Below, in pieces: positions 25,967 through 34,337 of a stretch of DNA of 64,000 bases. Made by a program: the position numbers and the translations under genes. Each line of letters opens with the position of its first letter. Within the stretch, counting starts at the first letter, position 1. This stretch comes from Floricoccus tropicus (GTDB lineage Bacteria; Bacillota; Bacilli; Lactobacillales; Streptococcaceae): positions 1 through 64,000 of the forward strand of contig NZ_MKIR01000023.1 in the NCBI RefSeq assembly GCF_001832905.1. Direction: 5' to 3'. The notes under the pieces are model-generated. The model was not told the DNA's origin. It did not search any database and saw only the letters and a list, made by a program, of their open reading frames with translations.

Positions 25967-27036
25967 TAGTAAACCCTCTCTCCGCTTTCTTTAAAGATAA
26001 AGGCTTTTTTATATGCAAAATCAAAAGCAAGTTCCATGCCAGCATCGATTTGTTCTTCAACGCTTACGATTGACTTAAATCTATCTTCGTTCAAATAGAA
26101 ATTAAGGATACGTTCACGACCAATCAATTCAACCTGACTGATTACTGCTTTGAAGATACCACTAGCTGAAGGATGAACATCTTCTGGTCTGATACCTAGG
26201 ATATATTTTCCATCAACCAATTTTTCTTTAAATCTATCTTCTTTAAAGTTTGATAAAGGTATAGAGTAATCATCAAAGTATAATTTATCACCCTTAACTT
26301 CTGCTTCAAAAGTGTTGATTATTGGGTTACCAATAAATTTTGCTACAAAAAGATTATTAGGTTCTAAATAAAGATTTTGTGGATCATCATCTTGTTGAAC
26401 AACCCCTTCATTAAGAAGAATAATTTTATCAGAAATTGATAGTGCTTCTTCTTGGTCATGGGTTACAAAGACTGTTGTGATTCCAACTTCTTTAACTAAG
26501 CGACGAATTTCTTCACGAATTTTTAGTCGAAGTCGAGCATCAAGGTTACTTAGTGGTTCGTCCAATAAAAGAACTTCTGGATTTTGTACCAAGGCACGTG
26601 TAATTGCAACACGTTGTTGCTGACCTCCTGATAATGTTCCAGGTTTCTTGTCTGCCAGTTCCTCAATATTTGTGAGTTTCATGTATTCCTCAGCAATTTT
26701 TTGAGCTTCTGCCTTATCTTTTTTCTTAGGACCAACTGTTAATGGGAACATGATATTTTCCAGAACAGTCATATGAGGATATAGTGCATAGTTCTGGAAT
26801 ACAAAACCAATATTTCTATCCTTTGGTTCTACCTCAACTACTGAGCGACCATCAAATTTGATATCACCCTTTGTTGGACTTAACAATCCAGCAATGATAT
26901 TTAAAATTGTTGACTTACCACATCCACTTGGACCAAGTAAACAAACCAAATCACCCTTTTCAATCGTAAAATCAATTGCTTTCAAGGCTTCAAATCCATT
27001 ATCGAACGTCTTATTGATATCGATAACTTCTAGCAT
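25966..27036 (-). CDS. ABC ATPase of MalK/UgpC type
   Basis: 356 residues. Walker A GPSGCGKST is near residue 36, Q-loop VFQNYALYPH, signature LSGGQQQRVAI, Walker B VLLLDEPLSNLDARLR, switch THDQEEAL. A C-terminal TOBE-type regulatory domain (about 235-356) is typical of MalK/UgpC. It energises the two permeases. First gene of the operon. Putting the ATPase first in the same operon suggests a dedicated rather than shared ATPase. Confidence 0.93.
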   Translation of the reverse strand: MLEVIDINKTFDNGFEALKAIDFTIEKGDLVCLLGPSGCGKSTILNIIAGLLSPTKGDIKFDGRSVVEVEPKDRNIGFVFQNYALYPHMTVLENIMFPLTVGPKKKDKAEAQKIAEEYMKLTNIEELADKKPGTLSGGQQQRVAITRALVQNPEVLLLDEPLSNLDARLRLKIREEIRRLVKEVGITTVFVTHDQEEALSISDKIILLNEGVVQQDDDPQNLYLEPNNLFVAKFIGNPIINTFEAEVKGDKLYFDDYSIPLSNFKEDRFKEKLVDGKYILGIRPEDVHPSASGIFKAVISQVELIGRERILNFYLNEDRFKSIVSVEEQIDAGMELAFDFAYKKAFIFKESGERVY

Positions 27037-27094
27037 GGAATTTCCTCCGCTTTTCTATCTACTTTAAAAAAATTTAATAATTATTTCACTATTA

Positions 27095-27103
27095 ATTATA
27101 GCA
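27095..27103 (-). promoter_or_regulatory. Extended -10 promoter of the ABC uptake operon
   Basis: On the minus strand TGCTATAAT, with a weak -35 (TACAGA) 17 bases upstream. An imperfect AAAAAGT/ACTTTTT inverted repeat lies further upstream at about 27,145-27,172. Confidence 0.6.
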
Positions 27104-27226
27104 CTAACTTTTGTAATTCTGTATAATTTTTCAAAAAAAAATGCTTAAAAAGTGAATTTTTTTACTTTTTAATGCCTAATATTGTTACCCAATTAACGAA
27201 TTTCCGAATGTTCAATTTAAAAACGA

Positions 27227-27262
27227 CAAAAAAACTCAACTTCTCCATATGAGAAATTGAGC
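27227..27262 (-). terminator. ribU terminator
   Basis: On the minus strand an 11-bp stem CTCAATTTCTC/GAGAAGTTGAG is followed by TTTTTTTG. Confidence 0.88.
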
Positions 27263-27272
27263 TATATAGTTA

Positions 27273-27845
27273 TTATTTATGATTTTTTTCTAACATAGGC
27301 AGATGTTTACTTGCTGTTACAAGTATATAGAAACTAATAGAGTATAATACTCCTTGTAGTAAGTTAAATGGAGTTACCATCGCTAGCAAATATTTTCCAA
27401 CTCCAATGAATTGTTTAATATCAAAACCAGCAAACTTAGCATACAATGGAATTGCATAGAAATAATTCATTGCAAGCATTGTTAAGGTCATGGCAATTGT
27501 TGCGCAAATACTTGCTACAATATACCTCTGCCTAGTGAAATCTCTTTTACTTATGAGAGCAAATATTGTCACAAACATACCGATTGCTAAGATATTCATC
27601 GGTAGTCCAATCCATGTATTCACACCTTCATTATTTAGAAAGAATTTCAATAAAGACCTGATAAACAGAATCATGTAGGCGGCCTTTAAGTCAAACATTA
27701 AATAACCTACAAGAATAGGAAGAATTGAGAACTCAACCTTTAAGAAATCCGCACCCGGAATAAGTGGAAATTGCGGAAAGAGCATTAAAACAAATGAAAT
27801 AGCACTTAATATGGCAATATGTGCCATTCGTTTAGTATCTTTCAT
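27273..27845 (-). CDS. ribU: Riboflavin ECF transporter S component RibU
   Basis: 190 residues with five or six membrane helices and no ATPase. MAHIAILSAISFVLMLFPQ and the conserved LKVEFSILPILVGYL are RibU signatures. It binds riboflavin and works with a shared ECF module (EcfA/A'/T) encoded elsewhere. AGGAGG precedes the ATG. The upstream FMN riboswitch confirms the substrate and means the gene should be turned down when FMN is plentiful. Confidence 0.95.
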   Translation of the reverse strand: MKDTKRMAHIAILSAISFVLMLFPQFPLIPGADFLKVEFSILPILVGYLMFDLKAAYMILFIRSLLKFFLNNEGVNTWIGLPMNILAIGMFVTIFALISKRDFTRQRYIVASICATIAMTLTMLAMNYFYAIPLYAKFAGFDIKQFIGVGKYLLAMVTPFNLLQGVLYSISFYILVTASKHLPMLEKNHK

Positions 27846-27913
27846 GGGGCACCTCCTAAATTTTTATTTAGAAGACTTGAAATTATTAAAAAATTTAAAA
27901 ATCTCTGTCTTCT

Positions 27914-28016
27914 CTTCATCCTGACTTTGACAGTTGGTACTGGAATTTCACCAGTTCGGCCGAATTAACGGTTCATGGACTATACCACCAGTGGGGAAAC
28001 AAACCCCGCCCTGAAG
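27914..28016 (-). promoter_or_regulatory. FMN riboswitch (RFN element) controlling ribU
   Basis: On the minus strand the conserved RFN blocks appear in order: CTTCAGGGCGGGG, CCCCACTGGTGGTATAGTCC, CGGCCGAACTGGTGAAATTC, CAGTACC, and a closing GGATGAAG pairing with the first block. Between it and the start codon, AGAAGAC and GTCTTCT can pair as part of the expression platform. I cannot tell whether control is at transcription or translation. Confidence 0.96.
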
Positions 28017-28052
28017 ACGTGCAAACCTCAACAACTGCTTGTTTTCATATTT

Positions 28053-28110
28053 TTTCAAGTTATTTATGTGCCAAAAATGTGCCAAAACATTTTTTTGAAA
28101 CAACTTGAAA
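28053..28110. other. Candidate prophage attachment region (attL)
   Basis: Tandem 11-base direct repeats (ATGTGCCAAAA at 28066-28076 and 28077-28087) sit between inverted arms TTTCAAGTT (28053-28061) and AACTTGAAA (28102-28110). The element lies between the host riboswitch and the first prophage-side ORF. Symmetric sites of this kind are expected where a tyrosine recombinase acted. The other end and the integrase are outside the window, so this is inference from position and symmetry. Confidence 0.4.
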
Positions 28111-28143
28111 TAAAAAACAGAGTCACTAAGGATTACAAAATAG

Positions 28144-28172
28144 ATTATATCATACTTTAATTTTTTGGGTAA
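28144..28172 (-). promoter_or_regulatory. Promoter reading toward ribU across the junction
   Basis: Minus-strand extended -10 TGATATAAT (28144-28152) with a poor -35 TTACCC (28167-28172). It would start a transcript about 120 bases before the riboswitch, longer than usual, and may lie on the prophage side of the junction. Confidence 0.45.
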
Positions 28173-28204
28173 TTTTAAGATACTTAAAATAAATATTTAT
28201 ACAT

Positions 28205-28384
28205 TTATAATTTCCAAGTAAACAATCCATTCTTACTTTCTTCCACATATAAAAAGTGGTATTCCTTGGAAAATGCTTCAGCAGGTCCAATATATTCATC
28301 AGCATAATCTAATGCATCGTATAGTGACTCAAACGATTTAATTAGAGTGTCTCCTTTAAAAATCCCAACCATGATATTATTCAT
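28205..28384 (-). CDS. Small hypothetical protein, 59 residues
   Basis: Starts MNNIMVGIFKGDTLIKSFES and ends LYVEESKNGLFTWKL. It is soluble, mixed charge, with a strong GGAGGAAG ribosome site 4 bases before the ATG. No family is recognised. It lies between the junction and the divergent membrane-protein gene, so it is the outermost prophage cargo gene or the first host gene. Confidence 0.6.
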   Translation of the reverse strand: MNNIMVGIFKGDTLIKSFESLYDALDYADEYIGPAEAFSKEYHFLYVEESKNGLFTWKL

Positions 28385-28534
28385 TTTCTTCCTCCACTAA
28401 TATATACGAAAAATATGTTAAAATGTTTTAATATAAATTAAATATGAAAAGGTCTTTCACTTGTATTCTAATACGATAATTCTAAAAATATTGAAGTAAA
28501 AACTAACCTATTCATGAGTTAGTTTAAAGGAGGA

Positions 28535-29299
28535 ATGATGATGACAACTTTAGATGAATATAATTTAAGTAAATTTGCTTTCATTTATAAAGAAAATTTC
28601 AAAAAATATGATCCACAAACCTATTATGATAATTTAAATAGTACCTATTTATTTTATGCAGTCGTGTGTTTTTTAATTGCCATTTCTTCTAATATGTCTT
28701 ATTCTCTTTTAAAAATAAAAAATGTTTTTACTTTCAGTAGTTTAATTATACTACTCTTACTATCTGTTTTTTTTGCCATATTGTCGGCGATATCAGCTTT
28801 TAAGCAAAACAAAAAGAAGATAACCACAAAAAAAATAGATGCTGAAAAAATCGATATATATAAATTTAATGAAAGTATGTTATATGATACTCTTAACTGC
28901 ATGGATTTAGAAGAATTGCAATCTTTACAAGAATATTTAAAAAAATTAAACTCAAAGCCTTCTAATAATCTTCCCATATTCATTTCTATAACTTCTCTAT
29001 TAATTTCTGTAGTGTTAGCCTCAATCAATCAACTTATCAATTCCACTACTCCTAAAATCGAACTAAAAACTAATGAATCATTAGGAATTTTCTTTGGAAT
29101 AATTTGTATTACCATAATTATATTTATTATAATATACATTCTGTTATTAGAGCCCAACATCATAAACTTGGAATTGAAATTGAATGAAAAATATGAAAAT
29201 ACAATAAATGAAATTTTGAAATTTAATGAGCAAATTAGAGAGAAACCATTGCAACGATATTCTAAAAAAATTGTTATAACAAAAAGCTCTAATATGTAA
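28535..29299 (+). CDS. Four-TM prophage cargo protein
   Basis: 254 residues. Two membrane-helix pairs (about 38-58 and 67-88; about 147-167 and 185-210) flank a cytosolic helical segment (KQNKKKITTKKIDAEKIDIY), with a charged C-terminal tail. AAAGGAGG precedes the start, directly after a hairpin (AAACTAAC/GTTAGTTT at about 28,497-28,525). It is one of the few plus-strand genes in the prophage and sits next to the lysis genes, the usual place for lysogenic conversion or phage exclusion genes. Function unknown. Confidence 0.7.
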   Translation: MMMTTLDEYNLSKFAFIYKENFKKYDPQTYYDNLNSTYLFYAVVCFLIAISSNMSYSLLKIKNVFTFSSLIILLLLSVFFAILSAISAFKQNKKKITTKKIDAEKIDIYKFNESMLYDTLNCMDLEELQSLQEYLKKLNSKPSNNLPIFISITSLLISVVLASINQLINSTTPKIELKTNESLGIFFGIICITIIIFIIIYILLLEPNIINLELKLNEKYENTINEILKFNEQIREKPLQRYSKKIVITKSSNM

Positions 29300-29382
29300 A
29301 TTAGAGCAAATTAAATTTTTGGTTTCTATTAAAATTTTTCAAATCAATACTTACTATACACTTAACAAAATATTCACTTTTC

Positions 29383-30378
29383 TTATTTTGGCTCTTTATC
29401 TTCAAAAGTCTTGCCGTCATTTTTTAAAATTTGAGTTAATTGAGTGTTAAACAAAGCATTTGCTGTTGATACTGCATTTCCTATTGAAAATGTAATTAAT
29501 ATTGATCCTTGAACATTTCTTAATATCTTTAAATAAAAAATTACATTGATACCATTTGTCAATTCTCCTTTTTCTTTTTCAACATTTTGATAAGAAAAAT
29601 CCATACTAATTTCTCTAGAAAGAAATGTGCTTTCCATCAATTCATCTGTTTCAGTACGTGTATACCCATATTTCTCTTTACAAAAGATTCTAAAATAATG
29701 AATAAATTTATCAAATCTATAAACGTGATTCTCTATTACTAATTCAAATTTATAATCTTGATTTGGCTTTATATATGTATAGCTGTTGTAGCCAAAATAT
29801 GGAAAGTGAGTATAAAAATCTGAATTATCTACAATTTTTATTGACTCTTTTCTTTTCGAATCACTTATGTTGGATATTTTTATATTACTTATTGGATATG
29901 GACAATAAACTGTCATATCAAACGAATGAAATATCTTACCGAGAGTTGATTCAATTATTTCATCTTTATTTTTTAAAAAAGTTTCTGATTTTGAAAACTC
30001 ATTAAATATTGGTAACAATTCATAACTATCAAGTATAAATGGATTTGGATAATTGTTAATTTCAGGTATTTTGACATCAAAGTTTGGGTATTCTTCTTCT
30101 CTTGCATCAATATATTTCCAATAAAAATTAGGTGTAATTTCTTTTATACGATCATTTCTCTTATCAACTGCTTTTTGTATTTCTTCATCATTTCTTTTTT
30201 TCCTATCGTACCGAAGAGAAATTCCTACACCAACTATCGCAAGTACAGAGCCAAAAAGCGTTGAATCAAAAAAATTCCACAGTTCCTTATTTGTAAACAT
30301 TAATATCATACATAACAATACAAATGCTAAAAAACTTAAAATAAAAGATAAATATTTTACTTTCATATAATTAATCAC
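29383..30378 (-). CDS. Two-TM prophage cargo protein
   Basis: 331 residues. Two N-terminal membrane helices (about 9-30 and 38-57) precede a basic segment (RYDRKKRNDEE) and a large, probably cytosolic, domain (about 75-331) rich in Tyr/Phe/Asn. No family is recognised. An alternative start 4 codons in (MKVKYLSF) is possible. It is convergent with the four-TM cargo gene. The membrane-plus-sensor layout suits phage defence or exclusion, but there is no direct evidence. Confidence 0.7.
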   Translation of the reverse strand: MINYMKVKYLSFILSFLAFVLLCMILMFTNKELWNFFDSTLFGSVLAIVGVGISLRYDRKKRNDEEIQKAVDKRNDRIKEITPNFYWKYIDAREEEYPNFDVKIPEINNYPNPFILDSYELLPIFNEFSKSETFLKNKDEIIESTLGKIFHSFDMTVYCPYPISNIKISNISDSKRKESIKIVDNSDFYTHFPYFGYNSYTYIKPNQDYKFELVIENHVYRFDKFIHYFRIFCKEKYGYTRTETDELMESTFLSREISMDFSYQNVEKEKGELTNGINVIFYLKILRNVQGSILITFSIGNAVSTANALFNTQLTQILKNDGKTFEDKEPK

Positions 30379-30416
30379 AACTCCTATCTAAAAAGATAAT
30401 ATCACTTTTAAACCAT

Positions 30417-30445
30417 GAAAAAAAGACCTAGCAAATGCTAGGCCA
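30417..30445 (-). terminator. Late-operon terminator after the glutaredoxin gene
   Basis: On the minus strand GGCCTAGCA/TGCTAGGTC with a very short loop and TTTTTTT after it. The TAG stop codon of the glutaredoxin gene lies inside the stem. Confidence 0.88.
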
Positions 30446-30659
30446 AAATTAACTCTTTAATTTTATTAATATTGAATCCAGAAAACATTTCTTTCCCCAC
30501 TTTAATTACTGGAGCAGAAGAAAATCCTTTTTCTTTCAATTCATCTATATGATCTAAAATACTTAACTCTTGGAATTCAATTCCTTTAGACGTTAAGTGT
30601 TTTTTTGTCATCATGCAAGGTGGACAATTTTCTTTAGTGTAGATTTTTACTTGCTGCAT
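30438..30659 (-). CDS. Glutaredoxin/NrdH-like redoxin
   Basis: 73 residues. It starts VKIYTKENCPPCMMTKKHL, with the CPPC redox site near residues 13-16, and SSAPVIKVGKEMFSGF carries the cis-proline. NrdH-type redoxins reduce ribonucleotide reductase. The position right after the endolysin, at the end of the late operon, is odd for a nucleotide-metabolism gene. It may act on disulfides in lysis or tail proteins, or be cargo. Confidence 0.85.
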   Translation of the reverse strand: MQQVKIYTKENCPPCMMTKKHLTSKGIEFQELSILDHIDELKEKGFSSAPVIKVGKEMFSGFNINKIKELILA

Positions 30660-30662
30660 TAA

Positions 30663-32003
30663 CTATACAAACCTCTCAACATCTTGTTCGAGAAGCCAAC
30701 CTGTCGGTGTATTTCCTTTTCCAATAAGAAATTCTTTCTTACTTCTAGAGTAGTTAATAGGACGCTCTTTTAAAATATCATAAGTTTGCCCAATGACAAA
30801 TTTAGGAATAGATTTAGCTTTAGATGAAGGTGACCACTTGCATGCCTGTTTTCCAACTACTAATTTGTTTTTATATCCTTGTTGAACTGGTTTGCTAGGT
30901 TGACTAGCATTCCAAGACTTTGACACCATGTCCTTTTTAAGCTGAGCATACGAGATACCCCATTTCGATAAGAATCCCAATGGATCTGTATGGTCTGAGC
31001 CACGACCAGTTTTACTTATGTAGTCATGAGTTTCAATTCCTGTGTATGAGCCGTCATCTACATTATAATCGCCACCTAATTCATCCAGTAACTGTCTAGA
31101 TAATTCAAGATAAACTCGGTAAGCTGCGTCAAATTGAGCTTGTGTCTTAATTGAACCTTCTACAAACTCGATTGATGCCCAACCATCCCAGTTGGCGGAA
31201 CCACCTACATCATAAGCACCACCTTTGGCCATGACTTGCCATGCTTCAGCTTGTCCTGTTTCATGATTGAAACCAACTAAATGAGTATAGTTTGCATTCA
31301 TGTAGTTTCTTGAAAGAAAATCACGTTCATTCTGCATAGTCGAGTTAGGATTGCCTGTGCTATGCAAATGGACTCCTGTCCATGGTGCTACTGAATAACC
31401 ATTATCTTGCGCTGGATTACCTGGTACAACAATATGATTGATTACATTTACCATTTGTTTACTATCTCCTTTTTTATTTTTTAAAACATCAGCTATATAT
31501 TTATTTAAGTCAACAAATGTAATTCCTGTTGTGCTGTTAAATACGTTTGTCGAGTAAGTTCTTACGACAATTCCATTGTATGGATAATTGGCATCTAGAT
31601 TAGTAAAGGGTACGCCATAATTTGCCTCACCAGTTATTACTGTGTTCCCTTGGATACCAAGTACAATCCCTGTGTGACCCGCCTCGCCTGTATAATAATA
31701 TCCATTATTTGCAGTAATTGAGAATAAAGAAAAAGCTGTAGGAGTATTGCTTGCTGACAGTTTTCCTTTATTTGCATTTATGAAATATTGTACCATTTCA
31801 CAGCCATTACCACTTGGTTGGGAAAGATTAATATCATCATTTGTATAATTCTTCAAGAACCATTGGCTAAATAAGGTACAGTTTGAATGCGCATTTGGAA
31901 AGCCTCCGTAGGTTCCGTAATAAGTCCCTGGATAAGTTGGAAGTTTTGCTGATAGATATTTCTTCATAAGCTCTTTAGCTTCATTTATAGTTAATCCTGA
32001 CAT
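30663..32003 (-). CDS. Endolysin: CHAP plus amidase plus cell-wall binding
   Basis: 446 residues. An N-terminal CHAP domain (about 5-165) has Cys42 in NAHSNCTLFSQW and His110 in EAGHTGIVLG. A second catalytic domain (about 185-350) is amidase_2-like with HLH at 212-214, His326 (ETHDYIS) and SDHTDP at 337-341. A C-terminal SH3-like binding region (about 375-446) follows. Two peptidoglycan-cutting activities are therefore present. It has no signal peptide and needs the holin encoded just upstream. Confidence 0.9.
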   Translation of the reverse strand: MSGLTINEAKELMKKYLSAKLPTYPGTYYGTYGGFPNAHSNCTLFSQWFLKNYTNDDINLSQPSGNGCEMVQYFINANKGKLSASNTPTAFSLFSITANNGYYYTGEAGHTGIVLGIQGNTVITGEANYGVPFTNLDANYPYNGIVVRTYSTNVFNSTTGITFVDLNKYIADVLKNKKGDSKQMVNVINHIVVPGNPAQDNGYSVAPWTGVHLHSTGNPNSTMQNERDFLSRNYMNANYTHLVGFNHETGQAEAWQVMAKGGAYDVGGSANWDGWASIEFVEGSIKTQAQFDAAYRVYLELSRQLLDELGGDYNVDDGSYTGIETHDYISKTGRGSDHTDPLGFLSKWGISYAQLKKDMVSKSWNASQPSKPVQQGYKNKLVVGKQACKWSPSSKAKSIPKFVIGQTYDILKERPINYSRSKKEFLIGKGNTPTGWLLEQDVERFV

Positions 32004-32483
32004 TTATGCTCCTTTCTCCTCGTCGCCTTTTTCAATTTGTTTCAATGTATTATCAAGAACTATAATCTTAGCCTTAGAATTGTCTAATTTTCTTATTTTA
32101 GATTGTAACTCTTGGTCTGCAGATAGAGTCTTGCTGAGAAATTCTCCCACATCAAACTCATAAATCAAGCTAAGATTCGCTACAATACTTGCTAACTCTT
32201 TACGAGCATAAGCTATTATTACTGGAGGCATTGCCAGTTTTGCAATATTTAAATACTGCTCAATAGTAGGTACATCAAACATATCTGCAAAGTCTATAAC
32301 TAATACAACGACTGTAAATAAAATAAAAGCTATGAATTTCTTCATCAGCCCCTCATTACCTTTATCAGATGAATAAAGGTTATTTTTTTTTGAAACAATA
32401 GTTCCTAATATATAATCTGTTGCTAATATGATAGCGAAAATTGTAACTAGCACTACCATCGTTTTGTTAAATAGTAAATCCAT
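32004..32483 (-). CDS. Phage holin
   Basis: 159 residues. A membrane helix at about 9-28, a second at about 50-68 and a third near 82-95 are followed by a charged coiled tail (SADQELQSKIRKLDNSKAK). The layout fits the phage lysis/toxin-secretion holin family. It ends one base before the endolysin start. It would permeabilise the membrane at the end of the lytic cycle. Confidence 0.85.
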   Translation of the reverse strand: MDLLFNKTMVVLVTIFAIILATDYILGTIVSKKNNLYSSDKGNEGLMKKFIAFILFTVVVLVIDFADMFDVPTIEQYLNIAKLAMPPVIIAYARKELASIVANLSLIYEFDVGEFLSKTLSADQELQSKIRKLDNSKAKIIVLDNTLKQIEKGDEEKGA

Positions 32484-32495
32484 TTTTCTCCTTTT

Positions 32496-34337
32496 CTATA
32501 AATTCAAGTTATGCCACTTCGTCGCAGCTCCATTGCTATCAAAGCTTGTAGCTATTGCTACACTTCCAAGACCTTTAAATTGGCTTATGATTGCTAATAC
32601 ATCATCCATCGTCCATAATTCATTTTTACTGTTAATCATACGCATAGGCACATCTACAGTCATACCACTAAAACCGCTGTAGAACTTTCCTTTTGGATCA
32701 ATGGTCAGCGCTGATGTATATGTCGTGTCTCCTGTCGCTTTCTTATATAAGAAACCAAGATAGTCTCCTGTGTCTTCAAGCCTTAGAGTAACACCCCTTA
32801 TATTGGCATCGCTTGATTTTGAACTTGTTCCTAGACGTCCAATTTTGCGAGTGCCATACCAGAACTCCATGCCGTCGTCATTCAATACTGCAGTTTTTAC
32901 TCCATCTTTAAAAAACTGCATTCCATATTGATCAATATTTAAGTTCATTTTTGAGTTCTTAAAAAATTGGATACGATCTGAGTACAATTTAATATTTGTA
33001 GAGCTATTATTAAAGCCAACAGTAATAGCATTTACATCAAGCTTGTCAGCTGTGATACTATTTGCCATAATTGCATCAGCAAGAATTCCACGGCCAGTTA
33101 TTGCATTCTTGAACGTTTGGCCACCATCATCAGAAATCCCAACCCCTGCAGCGTTTAGTATTACTATTAAATTTGGATTCTTCTTGTCAATGGCGATCAT
33201 GCTTCCATCATCACCGAAAACGAATTGAGTCTGTACCGACTTAAGTAACTTAGTGACTATCTGAATCTCGTCACTCATAGCCTGAAATGGAAGCTTCTTA
33301 CGTCCTTCGAGGATGTCAGTAATATTATTAACTGCATTCGACATCTTTCCTTGATATCGTTTTACAAGACCCTCAGTGCCAAATGTAAACTTGAGGTCTA
33401 GTATCTTACCTAACCAGTTTCGTGTAATCTGACGAGAAACTACTCTAACTTCTTCATTAAGCCCAATTCTTTCATCGATGAGTAGGACGGTATCGCCTAA
33501 ATTTGACTGTGCATATGGATAACCTTTTTCCCTCAAGTCTACTAGGTCGGCAGTTACTGAAATCTTAATTGATTCATCAACTAACTTCTTGAGAGATTTA
33601 TCCATAGTGGCAGAATCTTTCATACGTCCATCTTTTAGAGGTGGTGCTTCACGTTTGCCTAATAACTTTGCTAAGGGACTAGTGTATTCACGCTTTAACT
33701 TTGCATTTTTAGCACCTTCATCAGAATCTTCATAGTTACCAAAACCTCTGCCGTAAGTCCAATAAGACTGTCCGTCAACTTCCTTTATGATATTTGATGC
33801 GTTAAGCCTATGTCGATACATAACATTACTATCAGTACCTATTCGATCACGTATTGTCACTACATTTCCTGTGAAAGTGAATTCAGCACCTACCCTATTT
33901 AATACATGTTGAAACATCTTAAGGCATGTATCTCCATCACCGTAACCTTCGATTTTTATATTGTTCCAGGCACCTATTAGCTTATGAGTATAAGATGTTG
34001 GTTTGAAACAAATATTGAATAGTTCTTCAATAGGAAATGAGCCGTCGTACCGTTCATAAACACGAGTTGAGTCTAAATCATCATACAATTTCGGTAATGC
34101 TTTAATTGTCTTCTTCTGAAACTTCCCAACACCTTGACTCTTGCAAAGAACAATCTTGTAAACTTCTTCGTTATCGTCAACAAGTTCCCAAAATTCAGCA
34201 ATCTTGTCTAAAAAAAGAGAATTTACTTTATTAGGTAAAATCTCTATTGATAAATTCATATCACCGTTAATTTCATCAGAAATCGTGTAAGTTCCCATTA
34301 CAGGATACTCGTTTAATTGTAAGTCTCTTACATACAT
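32496..34337 (-). CDS. Tail-associated (Tal-like) structural protein
   Basis: 613 residues. It opens MYVRDLQLNEYPVMGTYTIS. The first ~350 residues (VYERYDGSFPIEELFNICF, IRDRIGTDSNVMYRHRLNAS) match the prophage-tail/endopeptidase N-terminal platform that sits under the Dit ring. After a helical linker (~350) the C-terminal part (FKNSKMNLNIDQYGMQFFKDGV...) looks like a beta-rich fibre. No peptidase motif is seen. Its start codon shares base 34337 with the stop of the preceding gene. Confidence 0.82.
   Translation of the reverse strand: MYVRDLQLNEYPVMGTYTISDEINGDMNLSIEILPNKVNSLFLDKIAEFWELVDDNEEVYKIVLCKSQGVGKFQKKTIKALPKLYDDLDSTRVYERYDGSFPIEELFNICFKPTSYTHKLIGAWNNIKIEGYGDGDTCLKMFQHVLNRVGAEFTFTGNVVTIRDRIGTDSNVMYRHRLNASNIIKEVDGQSYWTYGRGFGNYEDSDEGAKNAKLKREYTSPLAKLLGKREAPPLKDGRMKDSATMDKSLKKLVDESIKISVTADLVDLREKGYPYAQSNLGDTVLLIDERIGLNEEVRVVSRQITRNWLGKILDLKFTFGTEGLVKRYQGKMSNAVNNITDILEGRKKLPFQAMSDEIQIVTKLLKSVQTQFVFGDDGSMIAIDKKNPNLIVILNAAGVGISDDGGQTFKNAITGRGILADAIMANSITADKLDVNAITVGFNNSSTNIKLYSDRIQFFKNSKMNLNIDQYGMQFFKDGVKTAVLNDDGMEFWYGTRKIGRLGTSSKSSDANIRGVTLRLEDTGDYLGFLYKKATGDTTYTSALTIDPKGKFYSGFSGMTVDVPMRMINSKNELWTMDDVLAIISQFKGLGSVAIATSFDSNGAATKWHNLNL

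Noticed and set aside
27975-28160. Open frame on the plus strand of 61 codons
   Set aside because: It runs through the antisense of the FMN riboswitch and the candidate attachment site and has no ribosome site.
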